Positions 52,865 to 61,321 of a DNA stretch of 64,000 nt are shown in pieces. Made by a program: the position numbers and the translations under genes. The notes under the pieces were generated by a model, which was not told where the DNA came from, did no database searches, and saw nothing but the letters and a program-made list of their open reading frames with translations. Source of the stretch: a bacterium HR33 (lineage in GTDB: Bacteria > Gemmatimonadota > Gemmatimonadetes > Gemmatimonadales > GWC2-71-9); NCBI GenBank assembly GCA_002923375.1, contig BEIJ01000001.1:1426001-1490000 (forward strand), given 5' to 3'. Every line of letters starts with the position of its first letter. Positions within the stretch are counted from its first letter, which is position 1.

Positions 52865-52921
52865 TCGCGGGGGGTTACGCGCAGCCTAACCCACTAGGCT
52901 AGACTCAAGAATGGGAGGACG

Positions 52922-53077
52922 GTGAGCAGAAGACATCTACCTCGGCCTCTGTCCTCGGCCGCCCTTGTCCTGTGGGTCGCCAACCTAGCAGGATGTCACC
53001 CATTCGCGTCTTTGGAGCCTCCCTCTCGTGAGGCGGATATCCTCGGCGGGGGGTCGCAGCTGAGATCGCTGTCCTAG
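52922..53077 (+). CDS. Small predicted lipoprotein
   Basis: A 51-residue ORF with GTG start 52922 preceded by GGGAGGA. It has a basic N-terminus (SRRHLPRPL), a hydrophobic core (AALVLWVANLAGC) ending in a good lipobox (L-A-G-C, Cys 25), and a short mature part (HPFASLEPPSREADILG). It may be a genuine small lipoprotein or the stub of a larger decayed one. It lies 57 bases after the MoaD/ThiS gene, ahead of tRNA-Leu on the other strand. Confidence 0.5.
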   Translation: MSRRHLPRPLSSAALVLWVANLAGCHPFASLEPPSREADILGGGSQLRSLS

Positions 53078-53186
53078 CCCTCAGCCCGCAGTAGAAGCGG
53101 ACGTAGCAGCCACCGATGCGAGGCGCTGCGTGCGGTGGTGAAGCGCCGCCTGATGTACGCTCGCCAGCTTGACCGATAGGGTGCGA

Positions 53187-53270
53187 TGCGACCGGAGGGA
53201 GTCGAACCCTCACGGGGAGGTCCCCACAGGATCCTAAGTCCTGCGCGTCTGCCAGTTCCGCCACGGTCGC
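53187..53270 (-). tRNA. tRNA-Leu (anticodon TAG)
   Basis: An 84-base cloverleaf on the minus strand. The 7-bp acceptor stem pairs GCGACCG with CGGTCGC; the anticodon stem CAGGA/TCCTG encloses CTTAGGA, anticodon TAG reading CUA leucine codons; a long variable arm (class II tRNA) and the T-loop GGTTCGACTCC follow. The 3' CCA is not encoded. GC-rich class II shape fits tRNA-Leu. Confidence 0.95.
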
Positions 53271-53429
53271 ACGGCTGATCCGGTTCAACTTACCGAATCG
53301 CACCGTGAACTCGGTAGGGCGGGCGCTAGACGCCTTGTTCCCCACTGTGGCAAGTATACGAAGACCGCCTGGGTGAAGCCGCCGCCGTGGCGAGGCCGGG
53401 CGCTGCAGAGCATCTTTAACGTGCGTCCG

Positions 53430-55688
53430 ATGCCGAATCGCCACGCAGCAAAGCCTTTCGCCACGCTGAGAGTGGGAGCCGTTTTGGCGTTGACTCTCGG
53501 TCCCCTGGCCTCCCTGGAAAGCCAGACGATCCCGGCAAGCAACACGATCCCCGAAGTGTCCGGTATATGCGCCACGCGGCCGATCGTCACCGGCGCGCCG
53601 GCCGATCCCACTCAAAACACCGGCCCCCGGCGCGCCGGCAGCGCCGTAGGAGCAGCCGCCGCCGACCTTCTCTGCATGGACCTCCTGCCTACTCCTAGCG
53701 CCACAACCGCCCGCGGCGTAATCGAACTGGGACGCCCGCACTCGCCTTTCGGGGTCGCGGTTACTCGCGAAGGACACCAGCGTTACACCCTCACCGCCTG
53801 GATCGCAGGCCTCCCGGACCCGCAGGCGCTGGGCGGAAACCACTACATCGCGTGGGCCACGACCCCGGTGCTGGATCCGGTCGTCAAACTGGGCCCGGTT
53901 ACCAACGGCCGGAACGCGCTGGGCGAGGTGTCGTTCGACAAATTCCTGATCCTCATCTCCGCCGAAGCTGATTCCGCAACGAACGAACGGCACGGCCCTC
54001 TGGTGCTCCGCGGCCGAGCGCCCTCGATGCTGATGGAAGGGCACGATCCCACAGCCCGCGCCCCGGCGGCAGTGGCGGCACAACCTGACGATCACGAGCA
54101 CCACTCCAGAGTCTGGCCCATGCCACCGATGTATCCGGGACTCACCATGCTGCCGGGTCTCATGCGCCTGGCCCCGCAGGTCACACCGCTCGCGCTGGAC
54201 ACTCTCGCTCCGGCTTCTGCGCCACCCGCGCGGCCGGGCCGAGTGGTTCGCCTGGAAAACGGAGGCACTCTCGACCTCGAAGCCGGATTCGTGACCCGCC
54301 GGATCGCAGGCCGCACCGTGACCATGCTGGCATTCAACGGCCAGCACCCGGGACCGCTCATCGCCGTCCGGGAGAGCACCACGATCTTCGTCAATTTCAT
54401 GAACCGCACGCCGTTCCCTACGGCTATCCACTGGCACGGCGTACGTCTCGACAACCGGTTCGACGGGGTGCCGCACGTCACTCAGGAACCCGTGCTACCC
54501 GGCCGCACCTTCCGCTACCAGATCTTCTTCCCGGATGCAGGGATCTATTGGTACCACCCGCACCACCGGGAAGACGTGCAACAGGAACTGGGACTCTACG
54601 GCAACATGCTGGTGGAACCTCGCCGGCCGGTTTACAGCAATCCGGTAAATCGGGAAGTACCGCTGATCTTGGACGACCTTCTATTGGACGAACGTGGCAT
54701 CGTCCCCTTCGGAACCGAGGGCGCCAACTACGCGCTGATGGGCCGCTTCGGGAACGTGTTCTTGGTGAACGGGGAGCCGGATTGGCGAACCCAGGTAAAG
54801 CGCGGCGAGGTCGTCCGGTTCTATCTGACCAACGCGGCCAACACTCGGACGATGAACGTTTCTTTCGACCCCCCACTACCGATCAAGCTCGTGGGCTCCG
54901 ACGTGAGCCGCTTCGAGCGCGAGGAATGGGTGGAAAGCGTGGTACTCGGCCCCGCCGAGCGGTACATAGTGGAGGTCAGGTTCCCCGAGGAAGGAACCTA
55001 TCGGTTGATGAACCGGGTCCGCGCCATAGACCACCGCACGGGCGTGTTCTTTCCCGAAGAGACGGTGCTGGGTGCGATCGCGGTAAGTCCCGAGGCCGCC
55101 GCGCCGGACCATGGGGATGCGTTCGAGCGCCTGCGGGAGTATCCCGACGTCGTGGCGGAGATCGCCCGTTACCGGCCTCAGTTCGACCGCCCGCCGGACA
55201 AGGAGCTGATCTTGTCGATCGAGGTGGACTCGCTTCCGGCCGCCATGGAACAGGTGATGATGTGGGACTGGGTGTATTTCCACCCGGTGGAGTGGGCGGG
55301 TACCATGCCCGACATGAACTTCGCCAGCACGCCCCGCGAGGTTCGGTGGGTATTGCGCGACCCCCGGACCGGGTTGGAGAACGACGCCATCGACTGGCGC
55401 TTCCGCGTGGGCGAGGTGATCAAGATCCGGGTCTACAACGACCGCCACGGCTTCCACGCCATGCAACACCCGCTTCATATTCACGGGCAGCGCTTCTTGG
55501 TGCTGTCCCAAAACGGGGTTCCCAATCGCAACTTGGTATGGAAGGATACCGTCCTATTGCCCACCGGATCCACCACCGATCTGCTGCTGGAGATCAGCAA
55601 CCCGGGACGATGGATGGTGCACTGTCATATAGCGGAGCATTTGGAGGCGGGGATGCGATTCGTCATGGAAGTAGAGGAGGGAAGATGA
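53430..55688 (+). CDS. Exported multicopper oxidase
   Basis: A roughly 752-residue multicopper oxidase. All four copper motifs are present: HWHG (about 334), YHPHHRE (about 375), HPLHIHG (about 680) and HCHIAEH (about 731), giving a T1 site and a trinuclear T2/T3 site. An N-terminal exported part of about 280 residues, with a His-rich stretch (DDHEHHS), precedes the cupredoxin core and has no family I know. The signal segment VGAVLALTLGPLASLES follows the start; GTG 53421 or 53373 are alternatives, none with a clear ribosome-binding site. Oxidises metals or phenolics with O2 in the periplasm. Its stop overlaps the next start (ATGA). Confidence 0.9.
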   Translation: MPNRHAAKPFATLRVGAVLALTLGPLASLESQTIPASNTIPEVSGICATRPIVTGAPADPTQNTGPRRAGSAVGAAAADLLCMDLLPTPSATTARGVIELGRPHSPFGVAVTREGHQRYTLTAWIAGLPDPQALGGNHYIAWATTPVLDPVVKLGPVTNGRNALGEVSFDKFLILISAEADSATNERHGPLVLRGRAPSMLMEGHDPTARAPAAVAAQPDDHEHHSRVWPMPPMYPGLTMLPGLMRLAPQVTPLALDTLAPASAPPARPGRVVRLENGGTLDLEAGFVTRRIAGRTVTMLAFNGQHPGPLIAVRESTTIFVNFMNRTPFPTAIHWHGVRLDNRFDGVPHVTQEPVLPGRTFRYQIFFPDAGIYWYHPHHREDVQQELGLYGNMLVEPRRPVYSNPVNREVPLILDDLLLDERGIVPFGTEGANYALMGRFGNVFLVNGEPDWRTQVKRGEVVRFYLTNAANTRTMNVSFDPPLPIKLVGSDVSRFEREEWVESVVLGPAERYIVEVRFPEEGTYRLMNRVRAIDHRTGVFFPEETVLGAIAVSPEAAAPDHGDAFERLREYPDVVAEIARYRPQFDRPPDKELILSIEVDSLPAAMEQVMMWDWVYFHPVEWAGTMPDMNFASTPREVRWVLRDPRTGLENDAIDWRFRVGEVIKIRVYNDRHGFHAMQHPLHIHGQRFLVLSQNGVPNRNLVWKDTVLLPTGSTTDLLLEISNPGRWMVHCHIAEHLEAGMRFVMEVEEGR

Positions 55689-57139
55689 GAGCGATCTTGG
55701 GGAGCGAGGGCCGGCCCGCTGTGGCCGGCGTGACAGCGGGAGTAGTGCTGCTCGCGGGCTTGGCCGCGGCAGGGCCGGGCGCCAAAGCGCAGCAGACCGG
55801 CCGGCCGCAGGAGCTTCAACAGTTCGTCGCGGTGGAAGCGCCGGTTGTGGTGCTTCGGAACGTGAAGGTGATCGACGGCACCGGAGCTCCGGCCAAGGAG
55901 AATCAAACCATTGTCATTCGAGGCGAAAGAATAGCCTCGGTGGAGCCGTCCGCGGGCGCTCGAGTGCCCGAGGACGCGCGGGTGCTCGATCTTGCGGGCC
56001 ATACGGTGATTCCCGGGCTCGTGGGTCTTCACAACCATAGCTACTACACCGCTGCTGGAGGCCGCGCGGCGCAGCTCTCGTTCTCGGGGCCCAGACTCTA
56101 CCTGGCTGCGGGAGTTACTACTATCCGCACTACGGGCGCTCGCCATCCCTACGAAGAACTGAATTTGAAACGGGAGATCGATGCGGGCCGCGTGATCGGT
56201 CCCACCATGTTCACCACCGGACCTTATCTCACCGGCCAGCGGGGCTCGCTTACCATGACGCGCCTCAACGGTCCCGAGGATGCCCGCCGGGTGGTGCGGT
56301 ACTGGGCGGAAGAAGGGGTCTCGTGGTTCAAGGCCTACACCGAAATCAGCCGGGCAGAGCTCGCCGCTGCAATCGAGGAAGCCCACAAGCACGGCGTCAA
56401 GGTGACGGCACACCTCTGCTCGGTGACCTATTCCGAGGCGGTGGACTTGGGGATCGACAATTTGGAACACGGCCTATTCGCCAATTCGGAGTACTATCCG
56501 GACAAGCGGCCGGACGAATGTCCTCCGGGCTTCTTGAGGGAGTACGAGAATCTGGACATCCAGTCCGAGCCGGTGCAGCGGACCATTCGCAGGATGGTAG
56601 AGCGTGGCGTGGCGATGACTTCCACGCTCGTGGTGTATGAGATCTCGGTGCGGGATCGGCCTCCGATCGACGAGCGAGTGTTCGAAGTTCTGGCGCCCGA
56701 GATCGCGCGGGATGTGCGGGCCGTAGCCGAGCAGCGGAGGAAGGACGGGCTCTCGCCCGCGATCCTCAAGAAGGCCATGGAGTTCGAGTACGCCTTTGCC
56801 AAGGCGGGTGGTCTTCTGGCCGCGGGAGTGGATCCCACCGGGTACGGTGCCGCTCCTCCGGGTCTGGGCGATCAGCGCAACTTCGAGCTGCTCCTAGAAG
56901 CGGGGTTCACGCCGGTAGAGGTGGTGCAGATCATGAGTGCCAACGGTGCCAAGGTACTCGGCATCTCGGACAGCGTGGGCACAGTGGAGGCCGGAAAGAT
57001 CGCCGATTTGGTGGTCATTCAAGGCGATCCTGAGCGCGAGGGTCACATTCGCAATGTGCGCATCGTGTTCCGCCGCGGCGTAGGTTGGGACAGCCAAAAA
57101 CTCATAGAGTCGGTGAAAGGGATCGTAGGCATCCGCTAG
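55685..57139 (+). CDS. Exported amidohydrolase (imidazolonepropionase-like)
   Basis: A 484-residue amidohydrolase with a signal peptide (GVVLLAGLAAAGPGAKAQ). Metal motifs are intact: IPGLVGLHNHSYY (H-x-H), SWFKAYTEISRAEL (metal-bridging Lys), KVTAHLCSVTYSEAVDLG, NLEHGLF and LAAGVDPTGYG (Asp). ATG 55685 overlaps the multicopper oxidase stop as ATGA and follows GAGGAGGG. Substrate unknown; probably a periplasmic dipeptidase or deacetylase-like hydrolase. Confidence 0.88.
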   Translation: MRAILGSEGRPAVAGVTAGVVLLAGLAAAGPGAKAQQTGRPQELQQFVAVEAPVVVLRNVKVIDGTGAPAKENQTIVIRGERIASVEPSAGARVPEDARVLDLAGHTVIPGLVGLHNHSYYTAAGGRAAQLSFSGPRLYLAAGVTTIRTTGARHPYEELNLKREIDAGRVIGPTMFTTGPYLTGQRGSLTMTRLNGPEDARRVVRYWAEEGVSWFKAYTEISRAELAAAIEEAHKHGVKVTAHLCSVTYSEAVDLGIDNLEHGLFANSEYYPDKRPDECPPGFLREYENLDIQSEPVQRTIRRMVERGVAMTSTLVVYEISVRDRPPIDERVFEVLAPEIARDVRAVAEQRRKDGLSPAILKKAMEFEYAFAKAGGLLAAGVDPTGYGAAPPGLGDQRNFELLLEAGFTPVEVVQIMSANGAKVLGISDSVGTVEAGKIADLVVIQGDPEREGHIRNVRIVFRRGVGWDSQKLIESVKGIVGIR

Positions 57140-57237
57140 GGAAGTGGCCAGATGAACCAGGATCGAACTGTTCGGCTCACACGGCCGATGGTCTGCTCGT
57201 GCCGAGATTGCTCGTGCAGGGAGAGAGGAGGAGTCCA

Positions 57238-58755
57238 ATGTCCGCGTTGGACCGCCGCAACTTTCTGAAAATTGGAGGACTGAGCTTGGGCGCCGCGGTG
57301 ACCGGGCCCCGGTTTGCCTGGCCGGATGAGCGCGCCATGGCGCGGGCGGAATCGGCCACGGACAGTTTCGTCCTTCTGAGGAAAGAACAGCAGCGCCGCC
57401 GGCACGAGTTACCGCCGGCGGCCGACTTCCACCGGCTCCCGCTTTCGTGGTACAAAGCCAAGGCCAAGGCGATCAAGGCCGAGGCGCGCTCGCGGGGAGT
57501 AGACGGCGGCGTGCTGCTTACCCGCACGCTCAACATCATCTATGTGACGGGGCTCTTTCATACCAACACCGAGCGGCCCTTCGCGTGCTTCCTGCCGATG
57601 GACGACGACGAGGCCCTGATCTGGTTCAATCCTTACCTGGACCAGCAGCTAGTCAACGAGTGGTGGAGCACGGGGAGCTATGCTTACTTCGATTACCACC
57701 ACGCCGAGGGTGCGTTTCCCAACGAGGCGAAAGTGGTGCAGGGAGCGACCGTGAACCCCTACCGCTGGTGGGGCGAGACGCTGGCGCGCTTTGGGTACGA
57801 CGGCAAGACGATAGGCGTGGATTCGGCGGGAGGACCGGAGGTGGGGATCATGCCGGGGCAGGACGCGAGCCGCAGGCTCGATCTTTTCGCCTCAGTCGAG
57901 ACCCCGGCGAAGATGCGCCCGGCGGCGGGGGGCCTGGGCCAGCTGGCCCAAGGGCTGCCTCGCTCCCAGTTCGTGGACATCAACGACATCCTGATTCGGC
58001 ACCGGGTGATCAAGGACGAGATGGAGAACCGGCTGGCCCAGCGGGCGATGGACTATTTCTCGGAGCTTCACGCCTTTGTGCGCAACTATATCCTGGAGCG
58101 GGGCTTCGGCACTCTGGACTGGGAGATCGAAAACGCCGCGCGGCTTTGGGGGATGCACCGGATCATGCAGGACATCCCTCAGGAAGGCGAGCTTCACAAT
58201 GCGGTGGGGATCGAAGTCAACGTGGCGTGCCGTACCGGCCGGAAGACGGCGTACCCGCATCCCAATCAGGTGTCCTGGAGTCGGATCGAGCCCGGGCATG
58301 CGCTCCAGTTTGCAGGTGTGGTGCGGGTCGGCGGTTACGGCGGCGAGCAGTATCGGTCGTTTTTGTTCGCGCCTTGGACCGATTGGCAGAAGAAGGTCTG
58401 GGATGTGCACACCGCGTGCTATTTCATTCAGGCGGAGCAATCGCGGGTGGGGAACAGCTGCTCGAATGTGGCCAAGGCGGTGCATGACTACCAGGTGGCG
58501 AACGGCGTGGCACATTTGGTCTATCACCGGCCGGGGCACGGTGAAGGGATGGAGGGCCACCAGCCGCCCTACCAGGCTTTGGGTGACTACACGGTGTTGA
58601 AAGCGGGTATGCATTTTTCCAACGAGCCTGGGCTGTACGATCCCGAGCACGGGTTCGGCTTCAATCATTCGAACAACATCCTGGTGTCTCGGGACAAGGG
58701 GCTTCAGATGGGTACCGCGCCGTGCGACGAGGAGTGGTGTCTGTTGAGGCTTTGA
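57238..58755 (+). CDS. M24-fold (creatinase/prolidase-like) protein with Tat signal, metal ligands degenerate
   Basis: A 505-residue protein. The N-terminus SALDRRNFLKIGGLSLGAAV is a Tat signal, followed by a creatinase-like N-domain and a pita-bread domain: VDINDILIRHRVIKDEMENR, YHRPGHGEGMEGHQPPY (conserved His), GMHFSNEPGLYDPEHG. In M24 peptidases the two metal-binding Asp residues and the last Glu are conserved; here the matching places read LQFAGVVRVGGYGGEQYR and GFNHSNNILVS, so a dinuclear metal site is unlikely, as in creatinases. ATG 57238 has GGAGGAG upstream. Third gene after the multicopper oxidase and amidohydrolase. Confidence 0.85.
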   Translation: MSALDRRNFLKIGGLSLGAAVTGPRFAWPDERAMARAESATDSFVLLRKEQQRRRHELPPAADFHRLPLSWYKAKAKAIKAEARSRGVDGGVLLTRTLNIIYVTGLFHTNTERPFACFLPMDDDEALIWFNPYLDQQLVNEWWSTGSYAYFDYHHAEGAFPNEAKVVQGATVNPYRWWGETLARFGYDGKTIGVDSAGGPEVGIMPGQDASRRLDLFASVETPAKMRPAAGGLGQLAQGLPRSQFVDINDILIRHRVIKDEMENRLAQRAMDYFSELHAFVRNYILERGFGTLDWEIENAARLWGMHRIMQDIPQEGELHNAVGIEVNVACRTGRKTAYPHPNQVSWSRIEPGHALQFAGVVRVGGYGGEQYRSFLFAPWTDWQKKVWDVHTACYFIQAEQSRVGNSCSNVAKAVHDYQVANGVAHLVYHRPGHGEGMEGHQPPYQALGDYTVLKAGMHFSNEPGLYDPEHGFGFNHSNNILVSRDKGLQMGTAPCDEEWCLLRL

Positions 58756-58803
58756 GCTACCAGTTAGGAGTTAGGGTTGTAGACTCCGGAGGTTGCTGAA
58801 GTC

Positions 58804-59146
58804 ATGGATCTCCAAACTCTCGAATCCTGGCTCTGGGACGCCGCCTGCGTCATCCGCGGGCCGGTGGATGCGCGTAAGTTCAGGGACTACATCTTGCCTC
58901 TCGTTTTCCTCAAGCGCCTGTCCGACGTGAACGCGGAACGATCGGCAACAAGGAGTACCAGCAGCTAACGGGAGCCTCGAAGCCGACTGTCACTCGGGAT
59001 CTCGACGAGTTGGTGGGAAGAGGGATCTTGGTCAGGAAGGGAGTCGTGGACGGGGCACCCGCTACACGCTGAAAGGCTCAAAATGGGCTCAAAAGGCTCA
59101 CAGTGGGCTCAAAGAGGGCTCATGGGCCCCGGACGGTGAGCCGTAA
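58804..59146 (+). pseudogene. Decayed fusion remnant: HsdM N-terminus joined to a winged-helix C-terminus
   Basis: From ATG 58804 the frame reads MDLQTLESWLWDAACVIRGP then RKFRDYILPLVFLKRLSD, the start of type I restriction methyltransferase HsdM. It breaks near 58935. In another frame NKEYQQLTGASKPTVTRDL and DELVGRGILVRKG follow, a winged-helix end typical of Fic/AlbA/RecG-like proteins. A further shift near 59048 gives GRGTRYTLKGSKWAQKAHS to a stop at 59144. So two gene ends were joined by a deletion and have since gained frameshifts: a worn-down defence-type locus. Confidence 0.75.
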
Positions 59147-59154
59147 AAGGAGAA

Positions 59155-59391
59155 ATGCTGTGGAAAGTGCCGCAAACAACTAAAGGGGCCACCAACGGGC
59201 CAGAAACGGGCCAACCGTGCGACGGCACCGGCCGGAAAAACAAGCTCGATTTTATGACCGACGCGGCTACAAACACCGTCAGGCTTCTGGAGAAAGATTG
59301 GAGTGCGCGTTGGCCAGCGCCAGATCGCGTTCGCTGCTCCGCGAAATTCGTGAGCTACGGGCATGAAGACTACCAAACTCATGTGCCTTGA
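59155..59391 (+). CDS. Hypothetical 78-residue ORF beside the remnant
   Basis: ATG 59155 has a perfect AAAAGGAG site 5 bases upstream, but the product (begins MLWKVPQTTKGATNGPETG) has no recognised domain and mixed composition unlike its neighbours. It lies in the decayed region after the HsdM/winged-helix remnant, so it may itself be the remains of a larger gene. No hydrophobic helix or signal. Low confidence that it is functional. Confidence 0.3.
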   Translation: MLWKVPQTTKGATNGPETGQPCDGTGRKNKLDFMTDAATNTVRLLEKDWSARWPAPDRVRCSAKFVSYGHEDYQTHVP

Positions 59392-59536
59392 GCAGCACAT
59401 AAGGGAGTCGTCGAGGTTCAGCAGCGGCGCGAGGGACTTTTGTTCCAACGGTTCCAAGCCCATCTTATAAGTAACGACTAATCAGGCCTTGAACCCTGGA
59501 AAAGGGGTTGGGGCCGTGAGCCCGGGCTAGGACAGC
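59392..59536. other. Intergenic end of decayed region
   Basis: Non-coding as far as I can see. An A/T-rich patch (CTTATAAGTAACGACTAATC, near 59464) stands out from the GC-rich surroundings and may hold the promoter for the radical SAM gene. Confidence 0.3.
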
Positions 59537-60625
59537 ATGAGCGTCGCCGAGACGGTCTATCCCACGAAATACTGGCACCGGCTGGAGGACGGCCGCGTGC
59601 AGTGCGACATCTGCCCGCGTGCCTGTCGCCTCCACGAGGGGCAGCGGGGGATGTGCTTCGTGCGGATGTGCCGGAACGGCGAGATCGTGCTCACCACCTA
59701 CGGCCGCTCCAGCGGGTTCTGCGTGGATCCTATCGAGAAGAAACCGCTGAACCACTTTCTCCCCGGCACCGCCATTCTGTCCTTCGGGACCGCGGGGTGC
59801 AATTTGGCCTGCAAGTTTTGCCAGAACTGGGACATCTCCAAGTCCCGGGAAATGGATACCCTGGCGGACCGGGCGTCGCCCGAGGCGATCGCGCGGGCGG
59901 CGCGGGAGCTGGGCTGCCGGAGCGTGGCCTTCACTTACAACGACCCGGTGATCTTCCACGAGTACGCGATAGACGTAGCCCAGGCGTGCCACGAACTCGG
60001 GCTCAAGGCGGTAGCCGTCACCGCAGGATACCAATGCGCCGAGCCGCGGGCCGAGTTTTACCGCTACATGGATGCCGCCAACGTGGACCTCAAAGCCTTC
60101 ACCGAGGAGTTTTACCACAAGATCTGTGCCGGACATCTGCAGCCGGTCCTGGAGACACTGGAGTACCTCAAGCACGAGACCAACGTCTGGTTCGAGATCA
60201 CGACCCTTCTAATTCCCGGGCTCAACGACTCGGACGCGGAGATCCACGCTGAAGCGGAGTGGATCATGGAACACTTGGGCCCCGATGTGCCGCTTCACTT
60301 CACCGCGTTTCATCCGGACTTCAAGATGCTGGACCGCCCGCCCACGCCGCCCTCTACCCTCACCAGGGCCCGGCGGATCGCGCTGGAGCACGGGCTGCGG
60401 TACGTGTATACCGGAAATGTGCATGACGAGGAGGGAGGTACCACCTACTGTCACGTGTGCGGCGCCAAGTTAATCGTCAGGGACTGGTATTTACTGAAGG
60501 CCTGGAACCTGACCGACGACGGCCGGTGCTCCACCTGCGGGACGCCTTGTGCCGGGGTGTTCGAAGGGCCGCCGGGCGACTGGGGACCGCGGCGGTTGCC
60601 GGTGCGGCTTGCCGCATACCGCTAG
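59537..60625 (+). CDS. amrS: AmmeMemoRadiSam-system radical SAM enzyme (AmrS)
   Basis: A 362-residue radical SAM enzyme. The cluster motif is CNLACKFCQNWDISKS (C-x3-C-x2-C); the N-terminus CDICPRACRLHEGQRGMC is a second Cys-rich motif typical of AmrS; FTYNDPVIFHEYAIDVA and LIPGLNDSDAEIHAEA follow, with C-terminal CHVCGAKL and CSTCGTPC. In many genomes it is coded with AMMECR1 and Memo proteins; neither is adjacent. Reaction unknown. It is not a pyruvate formate-lyase activase, which it resembles. Confidence 0.9.
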   Translation: MSVAETVYPTKYWHRLEDGRVQCDICPRACRLHEGQRGMCFVRMCRNGEIVLTTYGRSSGFCVDPIEKKPLNHFLPGTAILSFGTAGCNLACKFCQNWDISKSREMDTLADRASPEAIARAARELGCRSVAFTYNDPVIFHEYAIDVAQACHELGLKAVAVTAGYQCAEPRAEFYRYMDAANVDLKAFTEEFYHKICAGHLQPVLETLEYLKHETNVWFEITTLLIPGLNDSDAEIHAEAEWIMEHLGPDVPLHFTAFHPDFKMLDRPPTPPSTLTRARRIALEHGLRYVYTGNVHDEEGGTTYCHVCGAKLIVRDWYLLKAWNLTDDGRCSTCGTPCAGVFEGPPGDWGPRRLPVRLAAYR

Positions 60626-60755
60626 GGGTGGGGGCTGCGGGAGCCCGGAGAGGGCATCTGTATTGCAAGAATTCGATACAGGCCGCCATCTTCCGGTACG
60701 GCCCCCGCCGAGCGTATGTTGAATGTTGTTGCCGGTATCGAACTAGGAGCGAACG

Positions 60756-61169
60756 ATGCCGGTAACGGTAAAGCTGTCCAAGTTGTTCTACGAGCGTCTA
60801 GGCGAGGAGATCGCCAACGAGATGGTGGACTGGTTCAACGCGGTGGATGCTACCTACCGGGACGACCTCCGGCAGCTCAATGAGCTGAACTTTGCGCGCT
60901 TCGACGCCAAGCTGGAACAGCGCGTGGTAGAGTTGGACGCCAAGATCGACGGTGTGGCGAAGCAGTTGGACGCCAAGATCGATCAAGTGGCGGTGCAGCT
61001 GGATGCCAAGATAAACCACGTGGCAGCCCAGCTTGACTCCAAGATCGACCGGGTAGCTGCGGAGCTAAAAGAGGTGCTCGAGCGCCGGCTGGGAGAACAC
61101 ACTCGCTGGCTGGTCGCGGCTTGGGCCTCGCTGCTAATCCCTATAATCGGGCTCTGGTTCAGAGGATAG
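60756..61169 (+). CDS. Coiled-coil protein with C-terminal membrane anchor
   Basis: A 137-residue protein. Residues 60-103 are four copies of an 11-residue repeat of the type LDAKIDGVAKQ, which should form a long parallel coiled coil; the last 20 residues (LVAAWASLLIPIIGLWF) are a membrane anchor. It resembles the DUF1640/CCDC90-like class of tail-anchored coiled-coil proteins. ATG 60756 follows AGGAG. No enzymatic motif. Probably a scaffold or oligomerisation protein at the inner membrane. Confidence 0.75.
   Translation: MPVTVKLSKLFYERLGEEIANEMVDWFNAVDATYRDDLRQLNELNFARFDAKLEQRVVELDAKIDGVAKQLDAKIDQVAVQLDAKINHVAAQLDSKIDRVAAELKEVLERRLGEHTRWLVAAWASLLIPIIGLWFRG
60933..61064 (+). repeat. Four 33-bp tandem repeats coding the coiled-coil units
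   Basis: Four in-frame 33-base units coding LDAKIDGVAKQ, LDAKIDQVAVQ, LDAKINHVAAQ and LDSKIDRVAAE. Base identity is high between neighbours, so the number could vary between strains. Confidence 0.7.
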
Positions 61170-61182
61170 GTAAGGCTTCCTG

Positions 61183-61262
61183 GCGCAGCGGGGACCCTAG
61201 GGTACACCTGCTGCGGCGCAAATTGCAACTGCGCGGTACACACGCTGCCCCCAGGGTTCCCC
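61183..61262. repeat. Intergenic inverted-repeat region
   Basis: In the 152-base gap between the coiled-coil gene and DoxX, GGGGACCCTAGGG (61190-61202) can pair with CCCAGGGTTCCCC (61250-61262) apart from single-base bulges, and GCAGCG (61185-61190) can alternatively pair with CGCTGC (61243-61248). It may be a shared terminator for the convergent genes or a structured RNA; no U-run follows. Confidence 0.35.
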
Positions 61263-61321
61263 GTATCTGGCGGCGCCGGATCCCACAGCCAGCGGCGCGG
61301 GACGGCGTTTTCAGGGAGAGA

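Noticed and set aside
57153-57269. 38-residue Cys-rich ORF before the M24 gene
   Set aside because: It overlaps the ribosome-binding site and start of the M24 gene in another frame and has no own ribosome-binding site; Cys content follows from codon frame.
59078-59128. Repeated GGCTCAAA-type octamers, possible tandem repeat or CRISPR-like unit
   Set aside because: Units are irregular and fall within the coding tail of the winged-helix remnant; no spacer pattern. I saw no CRISPR array in the window.
59098-59463. 121-residue minus-strand ORF across the decayed region
   Set aside because: No domain, no clear ribosome-binding site; the opposite strand holds recognisable remnants.
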